Source: SAR116 cluster bacterium AG-426-B08 (GTDB lineage: Bacteria; Pseudomonadota; Alphaproteobacteria; Puniceispirillales; Marisalimonadaceae). From it: DNA of 64,000 bases. Below the pieces are notes generated by a model. It was not told where the DNA came from. It did no database searches and worked only from the letters and a program-made list of their open reading frames with translations. The position numbers and the translations under genes are program-made. Positions 54,055 to 62,492 of this stretch are shown here, one piece after another. Each line of letters starts with the position of its first letter. Within the stretch, counting starts at the first letter, position 1. Location: contig QCNN01000002.1 in the NCBI GenBank assembly GCA_003213175.1, positions 1-64,000 on the forward strand, in the 5' to 3' direction.

Positions 54055-55212
54055 ATGTCAAAAAATTCAATTTTAATAGTTTTGCTAATTTTAATTATTG
54101 GTGGGGGTACCTACTATTATTTAGAAAAGCAAAAAAAAGATGATGTTGTTAAAGTTGGAATGATAACAACTTTGTCTGGAGGTGGCTCTGGTTTGGGAAT
54201 TGATGTCAGGGATGGTTTCCTACTTGCAGTGAAAGATAATAAAAACATTCAAGTATTAGTAAAAGATGATCAAAGAAAGCCTGATATCGCTGTTCAATTG
54301 GCTGATAAAATGACTCAATCTGATAAGGTTGATGTTCTTACAGGTATAATTTGGTCAAACCTTGCTATGGCTGTTGTACCTGCTGCTGTAAATCAAGATA
54401 TAGTTTATTTGTCTCCTAATGCAGGTCCTTCTGCCTTGGCTGGCAAAGGTTGTCATAAGAATTACTTCAATGTTGCATGGCAAAATGATAATTTGCATGA
54501 AGCTGCTGGAGGATATGCTAATTCAGCAGGTTATAAAAACACTTTCATTCTTGCACCTAACTATCCAGCAGGTAAAGATGCATTAACTGGATACAAGCGT
54601 TTCTTCAAAGGAAATTTAGCTGGTGAGCTTTATACAAAGTTAGGACAAAAGGATTATGCGGCAGAAATTGCTCAAATTAGAGCATCTGGCGCAGATAGTA
54701 TTTTCTTTTTTCTTCCTGGTGGAATGGGAATTGGTTTCATGAAGCAATATGCTCAATCTGGAATTGATCTTCCTGTTGTTGGCCCTGCCTTTTCATTTGA
54801 TCAAGGTATATTAAAAGCTGTAGGAGACGCTGCTCTTGGAGTAAAAAATACATCCCAATGGTCAAAAGATTTAGATAATGAAGCAAATAAAAAGTTTGTA
54901 TCAGAATTTAAATCAACATATGGTAGGTTGCCATCATTATATGCTTCTCAGGGGTATGATACTGGTATGTTATTACTTTCTGCTCTAAGAAATTCCTCAA
55001 TTTCAGATAAAGACGGATTCAGGAATGCATTAAAAGTTGCAGACTTTTCTTCTACTAGAGGAAAGTTTAAATTTGCTAGTAACCAACATCCAATCCAAGA
55101 TATTTATGTAAGAGAAGTGATTAAAGAAGGTGATATTTTGACCAATAAGATTGTTTCAATTGGTTTAAAAGATAGATCTAATGCATATGTAGATGCTTGT
55201 TCTCTAAAATAA
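54055..55212 (+). CDS. ABC transporter binding protein, LivK-like, probably membrane-anchored
   Basis: This 385-residue type I binding protein has VVKVGMITTLSGGGSGLGIDVRDGFLLAVKD at the start of its mature domain and NTFILAPNYPAGKDALTGYKR in the inter-domain fold. The N terminus is one hydrophobic helix (residues 5-20) followed by TYYYLEKQKKDD. There is no AxA cleavage site and no lipobox cysteine, so it may stay anchored in the inner membrane. The CGGAGG ribosome site is good. The ligand is unknown. A long hairpin follows the stop codon. Confidence 0.85.
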   Translation: MSKNSILIVLLILIIGGGTYYYLEKQKKDDVVKVGMITTLSGGGSGLGIDVRDGFLLAVKDNKNIQVLVKDDQRKPDIAVQLADKMTQSDKVDVLTGIIWSNLAMAVVPAAVNQDIVYLSPNAGPSALAGKGCHKNYFNVAWQNDNLHEAAGGYANSAGYKNTFILAPNYPAGKDALTGYKRFFKGNLAGELYTKLGQKDYAAEIAQIRASGADSIFFFLPGGMGIGFMKQYAQSGIDLPVVGPAFSFDQGILKAVGDAALGVKNTSQWSKDLDNEANKKFVSEFKSTYGRLPSLYASQGYDTGMLLLSALRNSSISDKDGFRNALKVADFSSTRGKFKFASNQHPIQDIYVREVIKEGDILTNKIVSIGLKDRSNAYVDACSLK

Positions 55213-55219
55213 TTAAAAA

Positions 55220-55250
55220 TTCAAGTGAGTTAAATTTTAACTCACTTGAA
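55220..55250 (+). repeat. Long inverted repeat after the second livK-like gene
   Basis: TTCAAGTGAGTTAAA and its exact reverse complement TTTAACTCACTTGAA are separated by one base (31 bases in all), giving in RNA a stem of 12 or more pairs with a small AU loop. It begins 8 bases after the stop and ends 9 bases before livH. No U run follows on the plus strand, so a 3'-end-protecting or processing stem-loop is more likely than a true terminator. Confidence 0.8.
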
Positions 55251-55258
55251 AATTATAA

Positions 55259-56179
55259 ATGACAATTTCTTTATTCATTGAACAAATTTTAAATGGGCTT
55301 CAATTTGGTGTAATGCTTTTTTTGATGTCAGCTGGATTAACACTTGTTTTTGGTGTGATGGGCTTAATAAATTTAGCTCATGGATCATTTTACATGATTG
55401 GTGCATTTGCCGCAGCATTATTTGCTGAATTAACCGGGTCATTTTTGATTGCAATGATAGCCAGTTTTGTTGCTGCATTATTTGCGGGCGCATTAACGGA
55501 ATTGATTATAATCAGAAAAATATACAAAAGAGATCATTTAGATCAAGTGCTCGCAACATTTGCATTAATTCTATTATTTTCTGAGGGTATTAGATGGATT
55601 TTTGGTGCTTACCCTCTTTACTTAGATATTCCAAATTCATTAAGTTCAAGTTTTAATCTACCTTTTGAAATCATATACTCTAAATATAGAATGATGATTA
55701 TTTTAGTTGGAATAATAATAGCTATTATTTTATACTTTTTAATCTCAAAAACATTGATAGGTATAAGGATAAAAGCAGGCCAAAATGATAGAGAAATGAT
55801 TGGTGCACTTGGCGTAGATGTTACAAAATTATATACGATCGTATTTTCTTTAGGTGCCGCTTTAGCAGGTCTTGCAGGTGCATTGATTGGTGCTATTCAA
55901 TCAGTTGAGGTTGGTATGGGAGAGCCTGTTTTGATTCTTGCGTTTGTCGTAATTGTTATAGGAGGAATAGGGTCAATAAAAGGGGCTTTTGTTGGTGCAT
56001 TATTGGTTGGTATAACAGATACAATGGGACGTTTTTTATTACCAAGTTTTTTTAGTTATTTTTTTGATAATGCCTCAGCAACTTCTATTGGATCTTCTAT
56101 AGCTTCAATGTCAATCTATATTTTAATGGCAACAGTTCTGATTTTTAAACCCTCAGGTTTATACGGGGTAAAAAAATGA
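55259..56179 (+). CDS. livH: ABC transporter permease LivH (second system)
   Basis: This 306-residue permease opens with EQILNGLQFGVMLFLMSAGLTLVFGVMGLINLAHGSFYMIGAF, the LivH signature, and has the cytoplasmic coupling loop TLIGIRIKAGQNDREMIGALGVDV. GGIGSIKGAFVGALLVGITDTMGR is the conserved late segment. The only sequence before its ATG is the 3' arm of the hairpin plus an AU stretch without a Shine-Dalgarno, so translation is probably lower than for the binding protein. Confidence 0.92.
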   Translation: MTISLFIEQILNGLQFGVMLFLMSAGLTLVFGVMGLINLAHGSFYMIGAFAAALFAELTGSFLIAMIASFVAALFAGALTELIIIRKIYKRDHLDQVLATFALILLFSEGIRWIFGAYPLYLDIPNSLSSSFNLPFEIIYSKYRMMIILVGIIIAIILYFLISKTLIGIRIKAGQNDREMIGALGVDVTKLYTIVFSLGAALAGLAGALIGAIQSVEVGMGEPVLILAFVVIVIGGIGSIKGAFVGALLVGITDTMGRFLLPSFFSYFFDNASATSIGSSIASMSIYILMATVLIFKPSGLYGVKK

Positions 56180-57150
56180 TTAAAGAAGAAAAATTAAATT
56201 TAATCATCTTACTAGTATTATTTGTTATCCCATTTTTAGCATATTTATTTAATGAGCCTTATCTAACAACTTTAACAACAAAGATTGTTATATTGTCAAT
56301 TGCGGGTATAGGTTTAAACTTTATATTAGGTTATGGAGGTCTTGTCTCATTTGGACACGCGGCTTTTTTTGGGATTGGTGGGTACGTTACTGGAATTCTG
56401 GCAAGTCATGCACAAAATTCTGAACAAATGTTTTTTTTTCTACAATTTGACGGGTCAAACCAAATATTATTTATATGGTTAATTTCAATAATAATTTGTT
56501 CTTTCATAGCCTTATTAATAGGTTATTTTTCTCTTAGGACCTCGGGTGTTTATTTTATAATGATAACATTAGCATTTGCACAGATGTTATATTACTTTTC
56601 GATAAGCTGGCCAGCTTATGGAGGTGAGGATGGTTTGTCAATTTATGTAAGAAATGTTTTTCCATTTTTTAATACTATGAATCCTATCAACTTTTATTTT
56701 ATATGTTTTACATGGTTATTGATTTTTTTAACAATTTTAAAGATCATTTTAAATTCCTCTTTTGGTCTGGTTTTAAAAGCATGTAAAGAAAATGAAGAAA
56801 GAGTAAAATCTATAGGTATTAATCCATTTAATATAAAATTAATTTCGTTTGTATTTTCAGGTGCTATTACTGGACTAGCTGGTTCTTTATACACTGATCT
56901 AAATAGATTTGTTAGTCCATCAGTTCTGAGTTGGCAAATGTCTGGTGAAATTATGGTTTTAGTGATTTTAGGAGGTGTGGCTAGACTATATGGCCCAATT
57001 TTAGGAGCAGTGTTTTATATAATCTTAGAGCAAACTCTGGGTGGTGTCTCAGAGAATTGGCAATTTTGGTTAGGCCTAATAATTATTTTAGAAGTTTTAT
57101 ATGCTAGGGCTGGTATAATGAGTTTATTTTTAAAAGATAGTAAATCATGA
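56176..57150 (+). CDS. livM: ABC transporter permease LivM (second system)
   Basis: This 324-residue permease has GIGLNFILGYGGLVSFGHAAFFGIGGYVTGIL, the LivM signature, and the coupling region NSSFGLVLKACKENEERVKSIGINPFNIKL. VILGGVARLYGPILGAVFYIILEQ is the typical C-terminal motif. It overlaps livH and livG by four bases each (ATGA), so the operon is translated as a coupled series. Confidence 0.92.
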   Translation: MIKEEKLNLIILLVLFVIPFLAYLFNEPYLTTLTTKIVILSIAGIGLNFILGYGGLVSFGHAAFFGIGGYVTGILASHAQNSEQMFFFLQFDGSNQILFIWLISIIICSFIALLIGYFSLRTSGVYFIMITLAFAQMLYYFSISWPAYGGEDGLSIYVRNVFPFFNTMNPINFYFICFTWLLIFLTILKIILNSSFGLVLKACKENEERVKSIGINPFNIKLISFVFSGAITGLAGSLYTDLNRFVSPSVLSWQMSGEIMVLVILGGVARLYGPILGAVFYIILEQTLGGVSENWQFWLGLIIILEVLYARAGIMSLFLKDSKS

Positions 57151-57896
57151 CAAACAGTATTTTAAAAATTGATAATCTTAGTAAAGGGTTTCATGCGGTT
57201 AGAGCTTGTGAAAATATTTCTTTAGAAATAAATAAAAATGAAGTTCATGCTTTAATCGGTCCAAATGGAGCTGGAAAATCAACTTTGATTAAATTAATTA
57301 CAGGTTTTTTGGAACAGGAATATGGTAAAATATTTTTAGACAACCAAGAAATATCATTTTTAACACCTGAGGAAAGAGCTCAAAAAGGAATTGCTAGAAG
57401 CTTTCAAGTATCTTCGATAATTAATAATTTTAGCGTTGTACAAAATATTAAATTAGCATTAATAGGGAAAAATAAAAATTATCTAGATTTTTTAACAAAT
57501 ATTAATTTAAACAAAAAATTGTTGAAAGAAGCTTTTTATTATTTAGAAGAAGTGGGTCTCAATAAAAAAGCCAATGAATTAGCATCTAGCTTAAGCCATG
57601 GTGAAAAAAGAAAATTAGAAATATGTATAGCAATATCTATGGCGCCAAAAATTTTCCTGTTTGATGAGCCGATGGCAGGGTTAGATGGAGAGTCGTCTGA
57701 ATTAATTTTACAGTTGTTTAAAAAAATTAAAAAAAGAGCACCAATATTATTGATAGAGCATGATATGGATACGGTTTTTTCATTAGCAGATAGAGTTTCC
57801 GTTTTGGACTATGGAAAAGTTATAGTAACTGGAACAGTCTCAGAAATCAAAAAAAATAAGACTGTAAAAAAAGTTTATTTAGGAACAGAACATTGA
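57147..57896 (+). CDS. livG: ABC transporter ATPase LivG (second system)
   Basis: This 249-residue ATPase has Walker A IGPNGAGKSTLIKLI, the Q-loop region GIARSFQVSSI, signature SLSHGEKRKLEI, Walker B IFLFDEPMAGLDGE and the switch histidine in LLIEHDMDTVF. The signature SHGEKR is one of the usual LivG variants. All catalytic residues are present. Confidence 0.92.
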   Translation: MTNSILKIDNLSKGFHAVRACENISLEINKNEVHALIGPNGAGKSTLIKLITGFLEQEYGKIFLDNQEISFLTPEERAQKGIARSFQVSSIINNFSVVQNIKLALIGKNKNYLDFLTNINLNKKLLKEAFYYLEEVGLNKKANELASSLSHGEKRKLEICIAISMAPKIFLFDEPMAGLDGESSELILQLFKKIKKRAPILLIEHDMDTVFSLADRVSVLDYGKVIVTGTVSEIKKNKTVKKVYLGTEH

Positions 57897-58582
57897 CAAA
57901 TCTATTAAATGTTCAAAATTTGAAAGCTTGGTATGCAGATAGCCAAGTTTTATTTGGAATAGACTTAAAAATTGAACCTGGTCAAATGGTAGCTCTATTG
58001 GGAAGAAATGGTATGGGCAAATCAACTACTATAAAATCACTTTGTGGGATAATGGAAAAAGTAGAGGGACAAGTTTTTTTCCAAGGTAAGTCAATAATTA
58101 ACAAGCCAAGTTACGAAATTGCAAAACTCGGATTTGGTCTAGTTCCTGAAGGAAGAAGAGTTTTTACAAATTTAACAGTATATGAAAATTTAATTTGCTC
58201 GGCAAAAAAAGGCTACTGGTCAATTGATAAATTGAAGTTAATTTTCCCAAGGTTAAATGAGAGACTTTCTCAAATGGCATCATCTTTATCTGGAGGAGAA
58301 CAACAAATGTTATCAATAGGAAGAGCATTGATGACTAATCCAAAATTACTTATTTTGGATGAGGCTACTGAGGGCTTGTCTCCAAATTTAAGAAATGAAA
58401 TTTGGAAAGTTATTTCAGAAATAAAAAAAGAAGGTATTTCAATTATTTTGATTGATAAATATTTGCATAAAATTAAAGCTTTAGCAGATTATTTATATAT
58501 TCTCAGCCGTGGAAAAAATGTCTGGGAAGGCAATAGTAAAGATTTAGATGATAATATAGTCAAAAAGTTTTTATCAGTATAA
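57893..58582 (+). CDS. livF: ABC transporter ATPase LivF (second system)
   Basis: This 229-residue ATPase has Walker A LGRNGMGKSTTIK, signature SLSGGEQQMLSIGRAL and Walker B LLILDEATEGLSP. The switch region reads LIDKYLHKIKALADYLYIL, so the usual EQN of LivF is replaced by DKY; a DKN-type variant exists in part of the LivF family. The start is TTG and overlaps the livG stop as TTGA. It is the last gene of the operon, and no terminator is visible before the convergent ABM-like gene 29 bases on. Confidence 0.9.
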   Translation: MTNLLNVQNLKAWYADSQVLFGIDLKIEPGQMVALLGRNGMGKSTTIKSLCGIMEKVEGQVFFQGKSIINKPSYEIAKLGFGLVPEGRRVFTNLTVYENLICSAKKGYWSIDKLKLIFPRLNERLSQMASSLSGGEQQMLSIGRALMTNPKLLILDEATEGLSPNLRNEIWKVISEIKKEGISIILIDKYLHKIKALADYLYILSRGKNVWEGNSKDLDDNIVKKFLSV

Positions 58583-58611
58583 AATTATTAAATAATTAAT
58601 GTTAACAAAAG

Positions 58612-58920
58612 TTAATTAAAAGATAATTCTCCCAAATCTTGTGTAACTACCCCGGTAAATTCAACAGTTTTTGGAGACAATGTTTTAACATATTTGACAA
58701 TATTTTCTTGAATTAGTTTTTCTATACTCTTCATTGACTCTTTATCAGGAAATTCCCACACAACAACACTTACATTTGCAGTATTTGGATTTTTTATTGC
58801 TCTAAACCTAACCCCTTTAACTGTTTGTAATAAGTTAGGCCATTTTGTTTCTAAAATTGACTCAAAAAGTTCACAGTCTTCTTTACTAGGAAATGTTCTT
58901 ACAAAAATTTTAACAATCAT
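58612..58920 (-). CDS. Small protein, possible antibiotic-biosynthesis-monooxygenase (ABM) fold
   Basis: This 102-residue protein reads MIVKIFVRTFPSKEDCELFESILETKWP, then VKGVRFRAIKNPNTANVSVVVWEFPDKESMKSIEKLI. The alternation of beta strand, helix and beta strand with VVVWEFPDKESM resembles dimeric alpha-beta-barrel (ABM-like) domains, but I see no family-defining residue and assign no function. A GAGG ribosome site precedes the ATG by six bases. It stands alone between the liv operon end and nrtS. Confidence 0.6.
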   Translation of the reverse strand: MIVKIFVRTFPSKEDCELFESILETKWPNLLQTVKGVRFRAIKNPNTANVSVVVWEFPDKESMKSIEKLIQENIVKYVKTLSPKTVEFTGVVTQDLGELSFN

Positions 58921-58978
58921 ATATGCCTCATTTAATCTTTTTTTTTTAAAAGTTATATGTAATATACACCATTATCTA

Positions 58979-59218
58979 ATGATGGTTAAAAAAATGTTTG
59001 AATTAATTTTAAGAAAAGATGTTTTTTTTAGAGCAATTAAATTTGCTTGTGTTGTAGGAGTAATCTTAGCTGCTATTAATCATGGAGATCATATAATCAG
59101 TGGCAAGATGACATTTAATAATTGGGTTAAAATAGCTATAACTTTTTGTGTACCATATTGTGTTTCAACATTTTCTTCAGTTTTAGCAATTAAAAAAGAA
59201 CAAGTTTCAAAGAATTAA
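58979..59218 (+). CDS. nrtS: NrtS-type small nitrate/nitrite transporter
   Basis: This is a 79-residue membrane protein with two helices: AIKFACVVGVILAAINHGDHII and WVKIAITFCVPYCVSTFSSVLAI. The segments V-x-x-G-x-x-L-A-x-I-N-x-G-D and the FCVPYCVSTFSS motif are characteristic of the NrtS family, reported as a small nitrate/nitrite uptake system. It might otherwise be an uncharacterised two-helix protein, but the N-H-G-D and VPYCVS motifs are distinctive. No nitrate or nitrite reductase gene is visible here. The aroE-like gene follows 14 bases later. Confidence 0.75.
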   Translation: MMVKKMFELILRKDVFFRAIKFACVVGVILAAINHGDHIISGKMTFNNWVKIAITFCVPYCVSTFSSVLAIKKEQVSKN

Positions 59219-59232
59219 ATAGTATTAAAAAA

Positions 59233-60084
59233 GTGAATAATATAGGTTTAATTGGTAAATTCATTTCAAACTCTCAAATGCCAGATTTGATGAGAAAACT
59301 TGGAAATGAGTTTGAGACCCCAATTAAATATAGTTTGTTTGATTTTTCTCAAAAAAAAAATGTAAATCTTAAAAATATTGTTAACAACTTTAAAAAAAAA
59401 AAGTTTCTTGGTATTGGAGTAACCTATCCATATAAAGAAAAAATTCTAGAAGTTGTTCAAAGTTTTGGAAAAGAAGTAGATCTGACCAAAGCATCTAATA
59501 CGCTTATTTTTGGAAATGAAATTGTTGCTAGAAACACTGATTTTCTGGGTTTTGTAAAATCATTAGAATTTCATTTTAAGAATGAACTAAAAAACATACT
59601 TGTTATCGGTGGTGGCGGTGTTGGTAGGGCAGTTTGTTTTGGATTAGCTGAGTTTGGTGTTGAAAAAATTTATTTAATGGAAAAAGACTTAAATAAGTCA
59701 AATAAGTTAATTAATGAATTAAGAAACCAAAGCATAAATTGTATTTCTTTAAAAATTAGAGATTTAATAGAAGTACAGGGTGATTTGGAAGGGATAGTCA
59801 ATTGCACACCAATAGGTCATAACAGTTCTCTGGGTAATCCATTGCCACAACTATTAACATCAAAAAATCAATGGGTTTATGACGTTGTATATACACCAGC
59901 TAAAACTGATTTTTTAAGAACAGCTGAGAGAAAAAATTCCATGATAATTTACGGTGTAGATCTTTTTATATTTCAGGGTATAGAAGCATACATCCTTTTT
60001 ACAAACCAAAATAAAAACAGAAATAATATTTATAAACAAATTAATGAAATCAGGACTTATTATTTAAAAAAGTTGGTATATTAA
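59233..60084 (+). CDS. aroE: Shikimate dehydrogenase-like protein
   Basis: This 283-residue AroE-fold protein has the catalytic lysine K68 in GVTYPYKEKI, N89/T90 in KASNTL, D103 in ARNTDFLGF, and a Rossmann loop GGGGVGRAV (126-134). The substrate-binding serine pair of E. coli AroE (S14, S16) is S14 and M16 here, in SNSQMP. This suggests a quinate/shikimate-like or other hydroxy-acid specificity, or a paralog beside a standard aroE elsewhere. The start is GTG. Its stop shares TTAA with the convergent CaiB gene. Confidence 0.78.
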   Translation: MNNIGLIGKFISNSQMPDLMRKLGNEFETPIKYSLFDFSQKKNVNLKNIVNNFKKKKFLGIGVTYPYKEKILEVVQSFGKEVDLTKASNTLIFGNEIVARNTDFLGFVKSLEFHFKNELKNILVIGGGGVGRAVCFGLAEFGVEKIYLMEKDLNKSNKLINELRNQSINCISLKIRDLIEVQGDLEGIVNCTPIGHNSSLGNPLPQLLTSKNQWVYDVVYTPAKTDFLRTAERKNSMIIYGVDLFIFQGIEAYILFTNQNKNRNNIYKQINEIRTYYLKKLVY

Positions 60085-61289
60085 TTCTGAGTTGAAATAA
60101 TTCCATCTTTTAAAAGTAATTCTATCTCTTGCTCAGAATAACCCTGTTCTTTTAAAATTTGAATTGTATGTTCTCCAATCAAAGGAGGCGTAAATTTGAC
60201 ACCTACGTCCTCAGACCTACTAAATTTTATAGGAGATGCAATTCCTTTATAATAATCTTTTTCTAAAACCATGTTTCGTTCTTTAGTTTGAGGATGTTGA
60301 ATTGCTTCTTCAATATTTCTAACTGGCCCAGCAGGAATTCCTGCTGATAAAAGCTTTTCTGAAAATTTTATGCCGTCAACATTAGATAAAGCTTTCTCAA
60401 TAAATTTTGTCAATTCCACTCTGTTTTTTACTCTATCACCATTTGTTCTAAACCTAGCATCATTTGCAAGTTCCTCGAGGTTAAGTGCATAACATAATCG
60501 TTTAAATCCAGCATCATTTCCAATGCCCATAAAAATTTCGTTTGAAGCTGTTTTGAATTTATCATATGGAGAGATATTTGGGTGAGAATTACCAGTAGCT
60601 TTTCCAGGCTTTTTTGTTAAAAAATAATTAGCATTATGAGGGTGCATTAAAGCTAATGCTGAGTCGTAAAGTGTCATGTCTATAAATTGACCTTTATTAG
60701 ATTTATTTCTTTCGTAGAGCGCCATTAAAATACCAATAGTACTATATAATCCAGTACCCATGTCTACAAAAGGGGCTCCCATTCTTACACTTCCACTTTC
60801 ATGAGTTCCATTTACAGTCATCATACCGGTCATAGCTTGTACAATTGCATCATAACCGGGCGCACCTCCCAATGGACCTTTCGATCCAAATCCAGAAATT
60901 CTACAATGAATTAATCTTGGAAACTTATTTTTTAAAAACTCCTCATATCCAAATCCCCATTTTTCCATAGTACCTGTTTTAAAATTTTCTATCAAAATGT
61001 CGGTTTCCTTCATAAGTTTTAAAAGGATTTTCTTTCCGGCAGTTTTTTTTAAATCCAAAGCGATAGACCTTTTATTTCTATTAACATTTATAAAATATGA
61101 AGCCATATTTTTTGCAAATGGTGGTCCCCATTCACGCACTTCATCTCCCAGATGAGACTCGACTTTTGTAACTATTGCTCCGTGATCTGCCAAAATCTGA
61201 GTAGCATACGGACCACCTAAAACTCTTGTCAAATCAAGAACTTTGATTCCTTCCAGAGTATGACTAATTTTATTTTCTAATTTACTCAT
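60081..61289 (-). CDS. CaiB/BaiF-family (type III) CoA-transferase
   Basis: This 402-residue CoA-transferase begins LEGIKVLDLTRVLGGPYATQILADHGAIVTKVE and has NRNKRSIALDLK, the catalytic aspartate in APFVDMGTGLYST and the C-terminal GEHTIQILKEQGYSEQEIE. It moves CoA between carboxylic acids, avoiding ATP use. The ORF track starts at ATG 61304; I prefer ATG 61289, which has AAAGG seven bases upstream. Operon position after the acyl-CoA dehydrogenase implies that it activates or recycles the acid in this pathway. The donor and acceptor are unknown. Confidence 0.85.
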   Translation of the reverse strand: MSKLENKISHTLEGIKVLDLTRVLGGPYATQILADHGAIVTKVESHLGDEVREWGPPFAKNMASYFINVNRNKRSIALDLKKTAGKKILLKLMKETDILIENFKTGTMEKWGFGYEEFLKNKFPRLIHCRISGFGSKGPLGGAPGYDAIVQAMTGMMTVNGTHESGSVRMGAPFVDMGTGLYSTIGILMALYERNKSNKGQFIDMTLYDSALALMHPHNANYFLTKKPGKATGNSHPNISPYDKFKTASNEIFMGIGNDAGFKRLCYALNLEELANDARFRTNGDRVKNRVELTKFIEKALSNVDGIKFSEKLLSAGIPAGPVRNIEEAIQHPQTKERNMVLEKDYYKGIASPIKFSRSEDVGVKFTPPLIGEHTIQILKEQGYSEQEIELLLKDGIISTQN

Positions 61290-61304
61290 GATTGAACCTT
61301 TCAT

Positions 61305-62471
61305 TTAATAAGATTTTGGAAAGCCAAGAATTTTTTCTGAAACATAATTTAATATCATCTCTGAACTTACTGGGGCTAATTTTGGAATAAGAGATTCTCT
61401 GAATAATCTTTCAACATGATATTCTTTTGCATAACCCATACCACCTAAGGTTACAACTGCTTGAGTAGCAGCTTTAAAAGCTGCCTCAGCGGCAAAATAT
61501 TTTGCTGCATTTGCTAGTCCTCCTGAATTTTCTCCATTATCGTACTGATAAGATGCCTTTTCTATCAAAAGTTCAGCCGCCTCGAGTTCTATCCAGTTTT
61601 TAGCTAATGGATGTTGAATACTTTGGTTTTTCCCTATTGGTCTATCAAAAACAATTCTTTCTTTAGCATATTGTGTTGCTCTTTTGAGAACATTTTTACC
61701 TATACCTAACGCTTCTGCAGCGATTAAAATTCTTTCAGGATTGAGACTATCAAGTAAGTATCTAAAACCTTGACCCTCTTCACCTATTCTGTCTTCTTCA
61801 TTTACGTTCAAATTATCAATAAATATCTGGTTACTATCAACTGCTGCTCTACCCATTTTTTTAATTTCTCTAACTTCAATTTTTTCTCTATCAAAGTTTG
61901 TATAAAAAAGAGTTAATCCATCTATAGGCTTTTTCGTTGCTGATATGTCACTTGTACGAGCAAGCAGTAAAATTTTGTTTGCAACTTGAGCTGTCGATGT
62001 CCAAATCTTTTGTCCATTTATTATGTAACCTCCTTGAACTTTTTGAGCCTTTGTTTTAATTTTTCCTGTATCAAGACCACTATCAGGTTCTGTTACACCA
62101 AAACATGTTTTTTCTTTACCTGAAATAAGAGGAGGTAACCATAATTCTTTTTGTTTTTCTGTGCCATATATCACTATTGGATGTGGCCCAAAAATATTTA
62201 TATGAATAGATGATGCGGCTGCCATTCCTCCACCACTTTCTGATATGGTTTGCATAAAAAGAGACGCTTCTCTAATACCTAAATTAGAACCACCAAATTT
62301 TTCAGGCATACAAATTCCAAGCCATCCTCCAGAGGCAACTTCATCGTAAAACTCATGAGGAAACTTTGCGTTAATATCACAGTCAAGCCAATAATTGTCA
62401 TCAAATTTTTCTGATATATATTTTGCGGACTCGATGATAGAAATCTGAGTTTCATTTAATTTGAACGACAT
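61305..62471 (-). CDS. Acyl-CoA dehydrogenase family protein
   Basis: This 388-residue flavoenzyme has CFGVTEPDSGLDTGKIKTKA for the FAD and substrate, GQKIWTSTAQVANKILLLAR, and TLGGMGYAKEYHVERLFRESL near the C terminus. The usual catalytic glutamate position of short-chain enzymes (EGTNE) reads APVSSEMILNYV, so the base may be shifted as in isovaleryl/long-chain types or the reaction may differ. It lies between the AhpD-like and CaiB genes in a leucine-type operon, but it does not look like standard isovaleryl-CoA dehydrogenase. Substrate unknown. Confidence 0.85.
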   Translation of the reverse strand: MSFKLNETQISIIESAKYISEKFDDNYWLDCDINAKFPHEFYDEVASGGWLGICMPEKFGGSNLGIREASLFMQTISESGGGMAAASSIHINIFGPHPIVIYGTEKQKELWLPPLISGKEKTCFGVTEPDSGLDTGKIKTKAQKVQGGYIINGQKIWTSTAQVANKILLLARTSDISATKKPIDGLTLFYTNFDREKIEVREIKKMGRAAVDSNQIFIDNLNVNEEDRIGEEGQGFRYLLDSLNPERILIAAEALGIGKNVLKRATQYAKERIVFDRPIGKNQSIQHPLAKNWIELEAAELLIEKASYQYDNGENSGGLANAAKYFAAEAAFKAATQAVVTLGGMGYAKEYHVERLFRESLIPKLAPVSSEMILNYVSEKILGFPKSY

Positions 62472-62492
62472 TAATTTTACCTTTGAAAATAT

